This document shows, in pieces, positions 40,440 to 53,262 of a DNA stretch of 64,000 bases. The notes under the pieces were generated by a model. The model had not been told where the DNA came from, did no database searches, and saw only the letters and a program-made list of their open reading frames with translations. The translations under genes and the position numbers were made by a program. The first letter of the stretch is position 1. Each line of letters starts with the position of its first letter. Origin of the DNA: Cliona cf. orientalis (lineage: Eukaryota > Porifera > Demospongiae > Clionaida > Clionaidae); NCBI GenBank assembly GCA_963930775.1, contig OZ005689.1, positions 35,790,694-35,854,693 on the forward strand, written 5' to 3'.

Positions 40440-43400
40440 GCTGAGGGAAAGTACCTCGTAACTACAGCTATATGTACGCTGTGGTTTGACGTGGATGAAG
40501 ATGAACTTGCAATAGTGGTTTTTGGGCGTAAAAAGACGTCAACTTATAAACTTGTAGACTCAACTCTGACCATCTAATAATTATATCTTGCATGATATCA
40601 ATTGTATAACTCTCTCACCGTCAATGTCTATCTTGGTTTCTCGACAACCTCTCGTGAAGGTAGTCTTGAGACTTGCACTCCTCTATGCCTGGTTCTCCTC
40701 ATTGAAGTCATGGCCAGTAAATACTATGTATGTGACCTTATTTTAGAGCTTGTACGTTATGGCGAATAATTTACTAGGGTAACATATGCAACTTCATACA
40801 ACTGTTGTTGTTATTCAGGTTACATGCTTGAGGCGATGAAAGGTCCCTCAGGGTCATGCAGGTACAGAAAAATATACATGTATACATGTACAAGCTGGGT
40901 AGTCTTATATTCACTTTAGTGGCAGGTTGTCACATGCTTAATACTTTCTTCCTAACTTTATAACCACCCATTATGATCCTGAGAAGACAGTATTGTACTC
41001 CTCACTACCAAAGTCATTATGCTTCTTCCAGCAACACAGCCTTTTAAAGAATCTGGCCCCTATTTGCTCTTTTTTCGGCAACAGACACCGCATACGCCCA
41101 GTACCAAAGGTGATACCGTATAGCGGGAAACTTTGGCGAGGTTTTTAATTTGGCGATTTGGCGAATTTTGAAGAAAATCGCCAAATTAAAACTCGCCAAT
41201 ATTTAAATAACGTATTTTTATGATGTAATGACTACGTGTGCGCATGCGCATGTGAACGAGAGCAGTGCGAATTCAGCAAAATTAGATTGATTGCTCGCAA
41301 CCTTGGTGTAAAACAGAATCGTTTGTCAGGAATCAATGTCGCTGCTCAAGTTCATTCTGGTTAAACATCCGACGCTACCTTCGTCATCAACATGTGCCTG
41401 CTCGTCTCTCAGCAGGAAGGACCTCGACCACGCGAACAAAGAAGTGAAGCGCATTCTTGCTGTAGAGAACTCAGGCGAATGGATAGTCTCGCGGTGTGAA
41501 GGGGCGGCGCCGCGAGACTAGCGAATGGAGTGGCCGGCCGGCCAGCTGATCCATGCATTACGTCACTTGTTTATCGCGTCATGCGCTTGCGCTCACAATT
41601 TGTCAAGTCGCCAAATTTAAAATTCGCCAATATCTTTAAGGGAGTGATTCGCCAAATTTAATGCTCGCCAAATTTACCCGCTATACGGTATTTAGTGGTT
41701 GAACATGGATGAAGATGAACTTGCAATAGTGGTTTTTGGGAATTCTGGTAAATAGTTAGGTCTATTAGCAAGGTATGAAAGCAAGCATAGAAAGACGTAA
41801 ACTTGTACACTTGTAAACTCAACTGTGACCATCTAGTAATTATATTTTGCATGATATCAATTGTATAACTCTCTCACCGTCAATGTCTATCTTGGTTTCT
41901 CGACAACCTTACGTGAAGGTAATCTTGAGCCTTGAACTCCTCTATGCCTGGTTCTCCTCATTGAAGTCATGGCCAGTAAATACTAATGTATGTGACCGCA
42001 TTTTAGGGCTTGTACGATGTGGTGAATAATTCACTAGGGTAAACTGTGCAACTTCATACAACTATTATGGGTCATGCAGGCTTCTTTCATTACAGAAAAA
42101 TATATATAAGCTGGGAAGTCTTGTATTGTTAATTTTTTAAATACGACCATTTATATACTTTAAACGTGCTGATTATATAGCGCATGATATCAATTGTATA
42201 ACTGTCTCACTGTCAATGTCTTGATTTCTCGACAACCTCTTGTGACAGAAATGTATATAAGCTTGGAAGTATTACTATCCGTTTCTATCCAGTATTAAAA
42301 ATTTTAAACGAATAGTTTCTGTTTGGCGATTGTGTATACTAATATGACATTGAGGCACTAAATATGTATGTGTAGATTCATCTCAATCTTTGAAAAATGC
42401 AACACAAACTTTTAATAAATCTGGCCCCTATTTGGTCTTTTTTTCGGCAACAGATAACGCATACTGCATTACAGAAGAATATATATAAGCTGGGAAGTCT
42501 TATATTGTTAATTTTAGTGGCAGGTTGTCACATGCTTTTGTACGTACTCCTTACTACCAAAGTCCTTGTGCTTCTTTGCAGCACAGACTTTTAAAAAATC
42601 TGGCCACTATTTGCTCTTTTTTTGGCGAAAGACACCGCATACGACCATTTATATATTTTAAACGTGATGATGTACTTCTTAGTACCAAAGGTGATATTTA
42701 GTGGTTGAGCGTGGATGAAGATGAACTTGTAATAGTGGTTTTTGGGAATTCGGGTGAATGGTGAATGGTCAGGTCTATTTGCAAGGTATGAAAGCAAGCA
42801 TAAAGACATAGACTACGTTGTGGCGAATAATTTACTAGGGTGCTTGAGGCGATGAAAGGTCCCTCAGGGTCATGGTAGTCTTATATTGTTAATTCTAGTG
42901 GCAGGTTGTCACATGCTTCTTAATACTTCCTTCCTGACTTTATAACCACCCATTATGATTCTGAAAGACAGTACTGTACTCCTCACTACCAAAGTCCTTG
43001 TGCTTTTTCCAGTAGCACAGACTTTTTAAAAAATCTGGCCCCTATTTGCTTAACAGACACGGTGCTCATGCAACCATTTATATACTTCGGAAGTGCTGGT
43101 GTTCTGCTTACCACCAAAATTGATATTGATGTTGAATGGTTTAAGGTGAATAGAGATGAACTTCTAATAGATGTTTATGGAGTGTGTATGATCGCCTCAC
43201 TTTTGATCCGAAAGTAACGTTCAGCAACGCTTTCGGTATGTTTAATTTGTTAATTTTAGTGACAGGTTGTCACATGCTTTTGTAACTTGTACTGTACTCC
43301 TAACTACCAAAGTCCTTGTGCTTCTTCCCGCAGCACAGACCTTTAAAAAATCTGGCCCCTATTTGCTCTTTTTTTGGCAACAGACACCGCATACGACCAT

Positions 43401-44290
43401 TTATATATTTACGTGCTGATGTACTCCTTAGTACCAAAGGTGATATTTAGTTGTTGAACGTGGATGAAGATGAACTTTCAATAGTGGTTTTTGGGAATTT
43501 TGGTGAATGGTCAGGTCTAGTTGCAAGGTGTGAAAGCAAGCCGTCAATGTCTATCTTGGTTTCTCGACAACCTCTCGTGAAGGTAGTCTTGAGCCTGGAA
43601 CTCCTATGCCTGGTTCTCCTCATTGAAGTCCTGGCCAGTAAATAGTATGTATGTGACTGCATTTTAGCGTGTGTGTCTCCTCCGTCCACAGTGTCTCACC
43701 CACCGTTCTCCACATCTTCACACTCCCATGCCGAGCAGCCAACATCTTTGGAAGCTCTCTCAACTTCATGCTGCACCCGGCACAGGTTTCTTAAATTGTT
43801 GTCATTGTATCTTGGGTCATACGTTTCAGGACAGTCGGCACAGTGTTCCAGTTCATTTGGGGATACCGGGGCCTATAAATTATGGCGAATAATTTACTAG
43901 GGTAAAATGACTTCATACAACTATTGTTGTTATTCAGGTTACATGCTTGAGGCGATGAAAGGTCCCTCAGGGTCATGCAGGCTTCTTGCATTACAGAAAA
44001 ATATATATGTATAAGCTGGGTAGTCTTATATTCACTTTAGTGGCAGGTTGTCACATGTTTTTTATTACTTTCTTCCTGACTTTATAACCACCCATTATGA
44101 TTCTTAGAAGACAGTATTGTATTTCTCATTACCAAAGTCATTGTGCTTCTTCCAGCAACACAGGCTTTAAAAAAAATCTGGCCCCTATTTGCTCTTTTTC
44201 GGCAACAAACACCGCATACGACTATTTATATATTTTAAACGTGCTGATATACTCCTTAGTACCAAAGGTGATATTTAGTGGTTGAACGGG
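40440..44290. repeat. Array of diverged copies of a ~1-kb non-coding unit
   Basis: Blocks such as GTGGATGAAGATGAACTTGC, CTCGACAACCTC, GAGGCGATGAAAGGTCCCTC, GGCAGGTTGTCACATGCTT and AAATCTGGCCCCTATTTG recur in the same order, starting near 40480, 41700, 42700 and 43450. Internal deletions differ from copy to copy, and another piece lies at 45610-46380. No frame stays open across copies, so it is non-coding or long dead. It may be a tandemly amplified transposon body or satellite. Confidence 0.7.
41114..41690. mobile_element. Tc1/mariner-type miniature element with an empty-site copy nearby
   Basis: Inverted ends TA-CCGTATAGCGGG and CCCGCTATACGG-TA, with inner GGCGA/TCGCC-rich arms. The flanks read GGTGA-TA...TA-TTTAGTGG, while uninterrupted copies at 42690 and 43440 read GGTGATATTTAG. 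The insertion therefore duplicated TA. The interior contains an open stretch (LSRKDLDHANKEVKRILAV) that may be a captured exon fragment. Confidence 0.85.
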
Positions 44291-45498
44291 GGATCGTTTA
44301 GTATACTAATATAACTCACTGATGTCCAGGTCTGGGGTAGCAGTACTGGTGCTGGTGGATGGCATAAATTTGGAAAATATCAGTTACCACTGTTGTTTGC
44401 TACCTCACAGTGTATGAGTCATCCAAGGCAACCACTCAGCTGGGGCTAGTCTGTAACTTCTTCACAATCATCTTTGAATTCTTTGCAGCACCTCTCACTA
44501 CCACGTCCTAGCTACCCACGAGGGGGGGGTGGGGATCGTTTAGTATACTAATATAACTCGATGATGTCCAGGTCTGGGGTAGCAATGCTGGTGCTGGTGG
44601 ATGGCATAAACTTGGAAAATATCGGTTACCACTATTGTTTGCTACTTCACAGTGTATGAGTCATCCAAGGCAACCACTCAGCTGGGGCTAGTGTGTAACT
44701 TCTTCACAATCATCTTCGAATTCTTTGCAGCACCTCTCACTACCACGTCCTAGCTACCCTCGAGGGGGGGGGGGGTGGGGATCGTTTAGTATACTAATAT
44801 AACTCACTGATGTCCAGGTCTGGGGTAGCAATACTGGTGCTGGTGGATGGCATAAACTTGGAAAATATCAGTTACCACTGTTGTTTGCTACCGCACAGTG
44901 TATGAGTCATCCAAGGCAACCACTCAGCTGGGGCTAGTGTGTAACTTCTTCACAATCATCTTCGAATTCTTTGCAGCACCTCTCACTACCACGTCCTAGC
45001 TACCCATGAGGGGGGGGGGTGGGGATCGTTTAGTATACTAATATAACTCAATGATGTCCAGGTCTGGGGTAGCAATGCTGGTGCTGGTGGATGGCATAAA
45101 CGAAAATATCGGTTACCACTGTTGTTTGCTACTTCACAGTGTATGAGTCATCCAAGGCAACCACTCAGCTGGGGCTAGTCTGTAACTTCTTCACAATCAT
45201 CTTCGAATTCTTTGCAGCACCTCTCACTACCACGTCCTAGCTACCCACGAGGGGGGGGGGGGTGGGGATCATTTAGTATAATAATATAACTCACTGATGT
45301 CCAGGTCTGGGGTAGCAATGCTGGTGCTGGTGGATGGCATAAACTTGGAAAATATCGGTTACCACTGTTGTTTGCTACTTCACAGTGTATGAGTCATCCA
45401 AGGCAACCACTCTCAGCTGGGGCTAGTGTGTAACTTCTTCACAATCATCTTCGAATTCTTTGCAGCACCTGTCACTACCACGTCCTAGCTACCCACGA
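44291..45498. repeat. Satellite: five tandem copies of a ~243-bp unit
   Basis: Units begin GGATCRTTTAGTATA at 44291, 44533, 44779, 45023 and 45266; spacings are 242, 246, 244 and 243 bp. Copies are nearly identical apart from the length of a G run (7-12 G) at each junction. No ORF. It interrupts the repeat family of 40440-46380. Confidence 0.93.
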
Positions 45499-45609
45499 CA
45501 CGTGAACACCTCCTTTAATTTCGACTTTATGCATGGCCCCTACTATTTACAAAGAGAAGTGTACAAGGCTATCCACCACCCCCCCTCCCCCGCTTGTTCT
45601 CTTCCTCCC

Positions 45610-46380
45610 TTCTGTAGATAAACTTGTAAACCAAACTCCGACTATCTAGTAATTATATTTTGCATGATATCAATTGTATAACTGTCTCACCGTCAATGTC
45701 TATCTTGGTTTCTCGACAACCTCTTGTGACAGAAATATAATTATATATAAGCTTTGAAGTCTTACTATCCATTTCTATCCAGTAATAAAAATTTTAAACG
45801 AATTGTTTCTGTTTGGCAATTATGTATACTAATATGACATTGAGGCACTAAATATATGTATGTGTAGATTCATCTCAATCTTTGAAAAATGCTCTATTTG
45901 ATCAGAAAATAACATTCAGCAAAGCTTTTGGTATGGTATGTTTCTATTATTAGTTTTAGTAACAACACAGGAACCGGACGACAAGAAACGCATATGTATG
46001 CTGTTAGTGGGTCTGACTGGAGATGAAGCAGGTCAGCAAATCATGTTTGCCGAAGAGGTGAGGTTTGAGGTATCCTCTAGCTAGGGGCAAGATAGATATA
46101 TTAGTTGGCTGTGAGAGCAGTAGACGTCCAGTCCTTACGCTTCTTTCAGCAGCACAGACTTAAAAAATTTGACCCCTATTTGCTCTTTTTCGCCAACAGA
46201 GACTGCATACGACCATTTGTATTCTTTAAAAGTGCTGATGTACTCCTTAGTATCGAAGGTGATATTCAATGGTGTAACGTGGATGAATATGAACTTGCAA
46301 TAGAGCTTTTGGTGGCATTACTTTTGCATACTAGTCGTGCAGTTCAATTTGAATCTTCATCTTTTCTTCAGTGACCACTG
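45610..46380. repeat. Further diverged copy of the 40-44 kb repeat unit
   Basis: Contains GCATGATATCAATTGTATAA, CTCGACAACCTCTTGTGACA and GTGGATGAATATGAACTTGC, in the order seen at 42180-42400 and 43450. Confidence 0.65.
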
Positions 46381-46468
46381 TGTAAGCTGATCTAGGAAGC
46401 ACCTACACTTTAGTAGTGCAATGCTAGTATTATGATCATGATGAAGGGAGACAAACTACCAACAAATC

Positions 46469-46537
46469 AGTTACATGACATTAATTGGGGTGCAGTCGAC
46501 CATGTATCTCGTGCACCCCAATTAACGTCATGTAACT
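46469..46537. other. Near-perfect hairpin, 26-bp arms
   Basis: AGTTACATGACATTAATTGG continuing to TGCA pairs with the segment ending GTCATGTAACT, one mismatch, across a 17-nt loop. Surroundings are unremarkable. Possible tiny snap-back element or structured RNA. Confidence 0.8.
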
Positions 46538-46539
46538 AC

Positions 46540-49000
46540 TATGTGTGTATGCATATATGCTGGTATCTGTTTTGCACATACGTTGTAAACTCTGTATGTC
46601 CAGTGTGTATACGTACCTACCCAAGTACTGGCTACTATGTATGGGCTGGCCAACACATGCACATACTTCATAAGCCCCCAGATTGTATTTTTCTCTCATA
46701 ATGGCGATACTTGTTAGAATACGTTCATCATCTACCATTATAAATAGTGGATTGACTGGATCTAGTTATTATTACCCTTGCATTCATTCTTCATTCCCGG
46801 GGGAGGAAATAATGTATTGGTGCTTCAGTAACCACAAGCATATATCTTGGTATTTGTATTGATGTACTTATTTTCTCAAAATATAGGGGGGGACCCCACT
46901 GGCCTGGACAGTAATATCTTTTTTTTTTATTCCATAGAACCTTTACCCATTCTAGTACACTGTGGAGGTGTTTAATGGAGAGATGGGTGCATGTGGTCCC
47001 AATTGCTCTTCTGACAGATCTAGTCAATCTACGTTTGCCCTTAAGGCAAAGTTTAATAGGGATTTAAGGTTTCTCCATTCCACATTCCAATGTATGAACC
47101 TGTTTTTATGATTTTCTCCAGATTCTGTGTGCATTATACCCGAGGAAGTAGATTCAAAGTGCAGCATCATAGGTACCATTGTGGTTGCCTTGAGAAGGGG
47201 TCCACCCCCGTCATTTCTTGGGACAGGACGAGAAAGACTGGACATCTTATCTTTATTGAGAGTGGTAGTGCTCAAGACAAACACTTCACAAATAAGAAAA
47301 AGACATACATGTATAATGTAACATGCATGCAAGCAACATGATGGCGAGGATGAAAAGCTAGTTGTTGAACCTATTTCTGTTGAAATCATTTCCAGCTCTT
47401 GATGGAGTTGGTGGTGTGGTGTGGTGTATAGTAAGGGTTACACAAGAGAGTTTGTGATTGGGGTGCTTGACGAGCTGCCAATTGCCATGTGTATTCTGGT
47501 GGTACCCATCGACACTCGAGGGTTGTTGCTTCTGTGAGCCATTCAACCATGAATAACATTAGCCTCGTCCCCAATCCTAGTAGCCTCGCCCCAGCCCAGT
47601 TGTTAAGCCAGCAGTCCAAAATACGTACAAGCGTTGCAGATCTAGGAAGTGCATCCAATGGCACATTCCAGTGCATGCAATTTTTTCCGTTTTTATCTAT
47701 TTTTTCTTACCTATTCTATCTAGGCCATCTTTCACTTCTAGGACTCCAAACAAAGACCAGAAGACAGAGGAACTCTTCTACTTTCTGCTCGTTCAAGTCC
47801 CATAACCCGGAGACATTCGTGAGCTCTGTGGCAAACACTTCTCTGCATGCTATTTGCAAGCGCTCACAAAAGTGCATCACGCAAAAAGTGGGGCAACTAG
47901 GTTCCCTTGGATGGATTCCCATGATTCAAGTACCATTCAATAGCTCTTGTATTGCTCTACAATATGAGATATTATAATTCCAAAATATGTATATACACTC
48001 TTCACAAATATGTAGGCCAACACACAAGGGAAAGATTCCAAGTGGCACTAGTTAACAGAAAGACCAGCCCATGTTTTTCCCCACTCCACCCCCCCCCCCC
48101 CACCTCAACTCACACCTGTCATCCCCCACATCTTTCCAGATGTCCATTGACCCCTCCTTTGTCAGGAGGCCATCAGTCCTGTGATGTGGGTGAGGATATG
48201 GGGGTCACGCATAATCTTGCCAATACCCAGTGCACTACGAAACAATTTCAGCTTTATAGAACACATACCCCTTCGCACATTGCATCTGCATCCACATTTG
48301 TTTGCATAGAAATGAGAGCTGCAGCAGTAGTGTGCGTACATGTATGTAGCTGACGTATACACATGGCCTGCAGTGGATGGGTCGAGTCGATAGGTGTCAC
48401 CAACAAAGACGCAGTGTTTGCGATGCTCGTGGGCCTTGCCAAACCATTTGAAGCATAATAAGACATATTTTGGACGACTTGTATGGATTTGTCATATTTA
48501 CTAGTCGCTCAGATGCCTAGATGTCCAGATCTGGCGATTTTGTGGTGACAGGCAGACAGACAGACAAAACCAATTACTTTATCCCTTGTGCATGTGAGCT
48601 GGTAATGTGTTCCTGGTGCCGTTCACTAGCTCAGCATGTGTATGGGGCTATATTAGTGTCATAATTATGGAGGGTGTAGTCATTTTGTGAGAAGGGTATC
48701 CATCTTATTTGGGGGTGGTCATTTAGAGGTCTGCAGAGCAATACTGGGTTACTATCAAATGTGGGTGTATCCATAATATATTATTATTATTGCTACAATT
48801 TTCTGAAACTCAAGGTACATGTACAGGTGCATGGTCTGTTACATGTTGTGCTGATTTCTACAGAGATTTGTGTTGGAAATTTCAACAGTTCATCCAAGTT
48901 TTGTTATTCAACATATTAACTTGAGTATACGTACCATAGTGTGATTGTGACCATAATGGAGTGCTTGCATGGTGATACTGTATCTATTCATCTTCTGCAG
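46540..49000. other. Long stretch with no recognisable gene
   Basis: Open frames here are short and lack domain or splice support. It contains a poly-C run (48090), an ACAGACAGACAGACA run (48550) and, at about 48484-48600, a segment sharing GATCTGGCGATTTT...CCAATTACTTTA(T/C)CCC with 63200-63280. Confidence 0.5.
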
Positions 49001-49004
49001 TGAT

Positions 49005-52000
49005 ATGGAGTCAGTTGAGAGTGCTGATGCACAAAGAGTGAGTACTTGAAGAAAGGATTAACTTTAATTGTTTAATTATTGTTTTTACACAGGATGTGTG
49101 TGTTACGCAGGGTATGTATAATATAGGCAGACACGCAGTGGGCGGGCATGAGACCTCCAAAGGATATACTTTACATACTACATGACCAAGGAGTGATGAC
49201 GCTTTACCATTTTGTTAAGTCTGGCTATTGGGGGAGGCCTGGTGGGTGTACACTAGACTGGGAGGCTGATACATTTCGCTTATATGACATTATACATGTT
49301 CATTGAAAGAAGTTATCTGTATGCATGCACATCACCGTAAGTTTTCTTTGCCATTTAGGATACTCCCATGTCAAATAATGATAGTCTCAATGTGACAGTG
49401 GAGGGTGATGAAGAGACTGACAGTCTCAACGTGACAGTGGAGAGTAATGATGGCACCCTGTACGTTCCAACCCCTCAAAGAAAGGTTAGAGAGAGCATAG
49501 AAAATACGTCAATTATTCCATCAAATATTTGCTTCGTGGACTTGAAACAATTGAACAAGTTCATCAAGCAAGTGAATCAAATACGTTGTTGTGCCACACC
49601 TGGTTGTAAAGGTGCATTGTGTCCCATTCATGTGAAAAGCCTTGGGCTGGGTGGTGCTCTTTCTATCACCTATGCTTGTAACGGTTGTGCTAGTCAGTGG
49701 GCATTGTTTAAAACATCTAAATACGAACTTGGCTGTGCTACCGAAATTAGTATTGCTGTGCAGGTGGCTTTTATCATTGCTGGTTGCACGCATGTGACTT
49801 ATTATAAGGTATTGAAGCATGCACTTGGGATTGAAGGAGTTAGTTGGCCAACGTTTGACTCGACCATCAAGAGAATGTACCCTATTGTCAAAGAGATGGT
49901 CGATAAGATGTGCAGTGATGCAAAGGATGACATGCAACGCATGGACCAAAATGAACTGGGTTCATGGAGTCGTGCCGTCACGTCAGCTGATGGCACGTGG
50001 ATGACACGTGGTCATCACAGCAAGAATGCTACTTTCAGTATTCGAAATTACTACAATGGAGCTCTTCTTTACCGCAAGCATCTCTGTCAGAAAGGCAGAG
50101 ATGACATAATTAAAGAAGAGCTCTACCAGGGGACATCCAAGGGTGCCGAAGGCTATGCCGCACGCCTTACGTTCAAAAAAGCCAAGGACAAAGGAATGAA
50201 CATTGCCATTCAGTGGCAAGATGCCGACTCCTCCTCTGCTAAGGCAGTGACAGACCACTTTCCCAATGCAGAGATCATGATCTGTGGTGGGCATGCCGGT
50301 AGGGCCCACAAGAAGCAGCTGGAAAAGCTGCAGAAAATTAAGTCCTTCACTGTTGATTTAATAAGAAAGTATAGACACTTTTTCCTCTGTTGGCGATGTG
50401 GTCTGTCATTGCTCAAGGCATAAACAGGGATGTGGTTGCTTCTCCAAGGCGTTCATTGAAAAGGCTAGAAACTACTTTTCGCTAATTTTGTCTATGAGTG
50501 AATCTGACGAAGAGTTTGCGACCAGGATGAAAGGATTGGCCAGACATGCCCGCGACGAGCACGATTGGGGGTTTGGTAGGTGTGACTTTCACCAACTTCG
50601 AGTATACAGCTGTGGCGAGTGTCAGGATGGAGAGGATCTGAAGTGCGAAGGAACAGACTATCACACAAGGCATGCACTGACATGTCCTTTTCACTCTCTG
50701 GCTTACGAAATTGAATGCCATGAGAGAGCAGAAATGGACGAACAGCTGGTTCACCCCATTCTCAAAAGGGGGCATTCCAACTGGTTGGAGGCCTCCCACA
50801 ATGTGTTCGTTCGCTTCAGATCAAAGCACATCTTCCTCGAGAGGCTACACTATGTGGTTTCAACCGAGCTGGCTCTGCTGCAATCCAACATGACATACAT
50901 GTATGAGAAGCGTGGGCCACAATATCATTGGGTGGTTGAGCTGTTTGAGCGTCTGAAGCTACCTGTGTTTGATGGTGTTCAGGCTGCTTTGGAGACATTC
51001 AATCGACAGAGAATGATGTACTTAGATCAGGAAAAGACCGATTTCTCCAAGCGGAGGCGAATACAGTTAAAAAGTGAGCGAACAGTGGATGCACAGTGTC
51101 GCAAGCTGTGGTCAAAGAAGCATGGCCACGATACCTATGGCAGTGACGACAGTGACATAGACGAAGATGAACTCAAAGGAAAAGGACAGAAGAAGCGTAC
51201 AACTGGAGGGACGTGCAAGTGTGGGTCCACCACTCACCTACGTACCAACCATAGTGAATGTCCTTTAAACGTAAAGAATCAGAGAAGTGGTGTTGCTGTG
51301 GATGACAGAGCATCTGACAATAATGATATCATTTCCTATTCTGAGGATACTCTGTCAGACGCAGAAAGCATTTCTTTGGAAAAAAGTGTGCCTACCTCAA
51401 CTGGTGACACTAGTTGGTGTTTTGAAGATGACGTAATAAGTGGTATCTGCGTGTGCGAGCCCTCGGACAAGCACACAAGAGGGATTGCCCCTGAAATTCA
51501 CGAAATCGTCACGTTGGGTGCACATTGTTTCCCAAGGCCTCTTCTGCTGACTCTGACAAGAATGGCAAGGATGATGCTTGTGTGAAATCCAAACCTCCTA
51601 AAGCAAGCAAGCCGGTCGATACGAGGTCTACTCGTCGAGGAAAGAGAGAAAAGACAGGTGGCGAGAAGCCTCCCCCAGCGAAAAAGCCTAGGCCCAACTT
51701 CAAGGTGGGTGACTGCGTGAATTTGCATGATAGCAAATTGGGCAAATGTCACCTTCCTTGCTGCGTTGTGCAAGTGTTTGGTGATCGATGCCTACTATGT
51801 TGTCACAAGGGAGTTCTCACTACTGGCCATGCAAAGGGGCAGTTGACGGCTATCAGCAGTGATCTATCCATTTTCAGTAGACAACTGGCGAACTGCAGGA
51901 AGGACCTCACTACGAGATGTAGCAAATGATTGTGCAAATCTCAAAGTGTGTAACTGTGGCTTAACCAAGACTGTTGTTGAGCATGTTGTTGACCTGACTG

Positions 52001-52836
52001 ACGATCCCACAGCCTTGTCTTCAGCCGATGGTTCTGCAGTTGTAAGCAACACCTGGGTGTCCACTCCACTGTACACCTTGCACATAGATAAGAAACGGGA
52101 AATTGTTTCATCTGATGGTTGGCTCTCAGACACAGTCATTAGGGTCGGTCAGTTGCTCATCTTGCAGGAATTCCCAAACATAGCCGGCCTGCAAGATCCG
52201 GCAGTTCACAGAAGTCTGTCGTTCCAAATCCTTAGAGGAGAATTTGTGCAGATCATCTTTGTTGGAGGCTGTCACTGGTGTACTATTTCCAACGTTGGAT
52301 GTGACGATGGAGTGGTCAATGTGTACGACAGCATGTACTCCAGTGCTTCCAGTGGGACGGTCAAATTGATTGCCAGCCTTGTGTTCAGTCCTGCTAAACA
52401 GCTTGTAGTGAGAATGATGGATGTTGGAAGGCAGTCAAATGGTTCCGATTGTGGAGTCCTTGCCTTAGCATTTGCATACGACATTTGCGGTGGCAATGAC
52501 CCATGCAAGATCGAGTACGATCACAGGTCTATGAGGCAGCACTTGGCAGAGTGCTTGGAGAAATGTCGCCTCTCTCGCTTCCCAGCGGTCGGCGAGCGCA
52601 GGACTGTTGGTGTCAGGCACACCCAGTCAGTAGACCTTCACTGCTCCTGCCGCTTGCCCGAGGAAATAGGTGATAAAATGGCCGAGTGCGATGTATGTAA
52701 AACCTGGTACCACAAACACTGCATGGAGGTTCCTAACTATGTTTTTGAAAAAAAAGATGTCCCTGGAAGTGTAAATCATGTGCCGCAGTGTGAAACTCTA
52801 CCTAGTATTTTGTTGTATATACCGTATTTCTTCTAA
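49005..52836 (+). pseudogene. Mutator-like transposase fused to Ulp1 protease and PHD finger, four frameshifts
   Basis: A short first exon (49005-49037, MESVESADAQR, donor GA|GTGAG) can join in phase 0 to the main body from about 49361. The body carries zinc-ligand-like CATPGCKGALCP and a Mutator-type core: SADGTWMTRGHHSKN (first Asp), IAIQWQDADSSSAKA (second Asp), MICGGHAGRAHKK, and SNWLEASHNVFVRF (Glu) downstream. A KVGDCVNLHDSKLGKCHLPC module, a Ulp1 domain (CHWCTIS His, NVYDS Asp, RQSNGSDCG Gln/Cys) and a PHD finger follow. The frame breaks near 50370-50400, 51525-51540, 51860-51875 and in an A8 run near 52748. The last break hides the final PHD Cys pair, which reappears in the next frame as PWKCKSC. 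A homologous copy lies convergent at 55982-58554. The role was mobilisation plus removal of SUMO-like tags (inference). I could not find inverted ends. Confidence 0.8.
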
Positions 52837-53037
52837 AAATTCGGCCCTTCTAATTATTTGGCACCCTTTACCGAATGATTTAATATAGTCTATAATTTTT
52901 TGGCAAAGGTCGTCTTGTGTATATGCTATAAACGGGAATGGAATGTGGACGCAGACAGAATGTTGAATATTAACCTCTAAAAATTCGGCGAAGCTAAAGC
53001 AGTATTATTTTCATGCCGAATTTTAGAAGAAATATGG
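52820..53037. mobile_element. Miniature TACCGTA-type element
   Basis: Ends TACCGTATTTCTTCTAAAA and TTTTAGAAGAAATATGGTA are inverted, 218 bp apart. It abuts the dead Mutator-like gene and provides its last codons and stop in the shifted frame. Confidence 0.75.
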
Positions 53038-53154
53038 TAGTTTACCCAGGTGTGGCCACATGTATTGACCATCCTCTCTCTCTTATGTTTCTCTCTCTCT
53101 GGGATATGATATTATTACCTCTCCCTCTATTATATACATGTACATGTATAACTG

Positions 53155-53194
<40 letters not shown>

Positions 53195-53205
53195 CCTCCC
53201 TCCCC

Positions 53206-53252
<47 letters not shown>

Positions 53253-53262
53253 TCTCTCTCTG
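53155..53262. repeat. (CT)n microsatellite
   Basis: About 100 bp of CT repeats with short CCCT interruptions. Confidence 0.92.

Noticed and set aside
41336..41521. 61-codon ORF with LSRKDLDHANKEV as a gene
   Set aside because: Lies inside a miniature element; at best a captured exon fragment, not a gene.
44291..45498. Regular tandem repeats resembling a CRISPR array
   Set aside because: Units are ~243 bp with no short repeat/unique spacer pattern, and the genome is eukaryotic.
47090..48360. Several 60-160-codon ORFs on both strands
   Set aside because: No domain, no consistent splice sites, low-complexity composition; chance ORFs.
49093..49111. Possible 19-nt micro-exon (DVCVTQ) in the Mutator-like gene
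   Set aside because: It would leave in phase 1 and force a stop in the next exon; skipping it joins exon 1 in frame.
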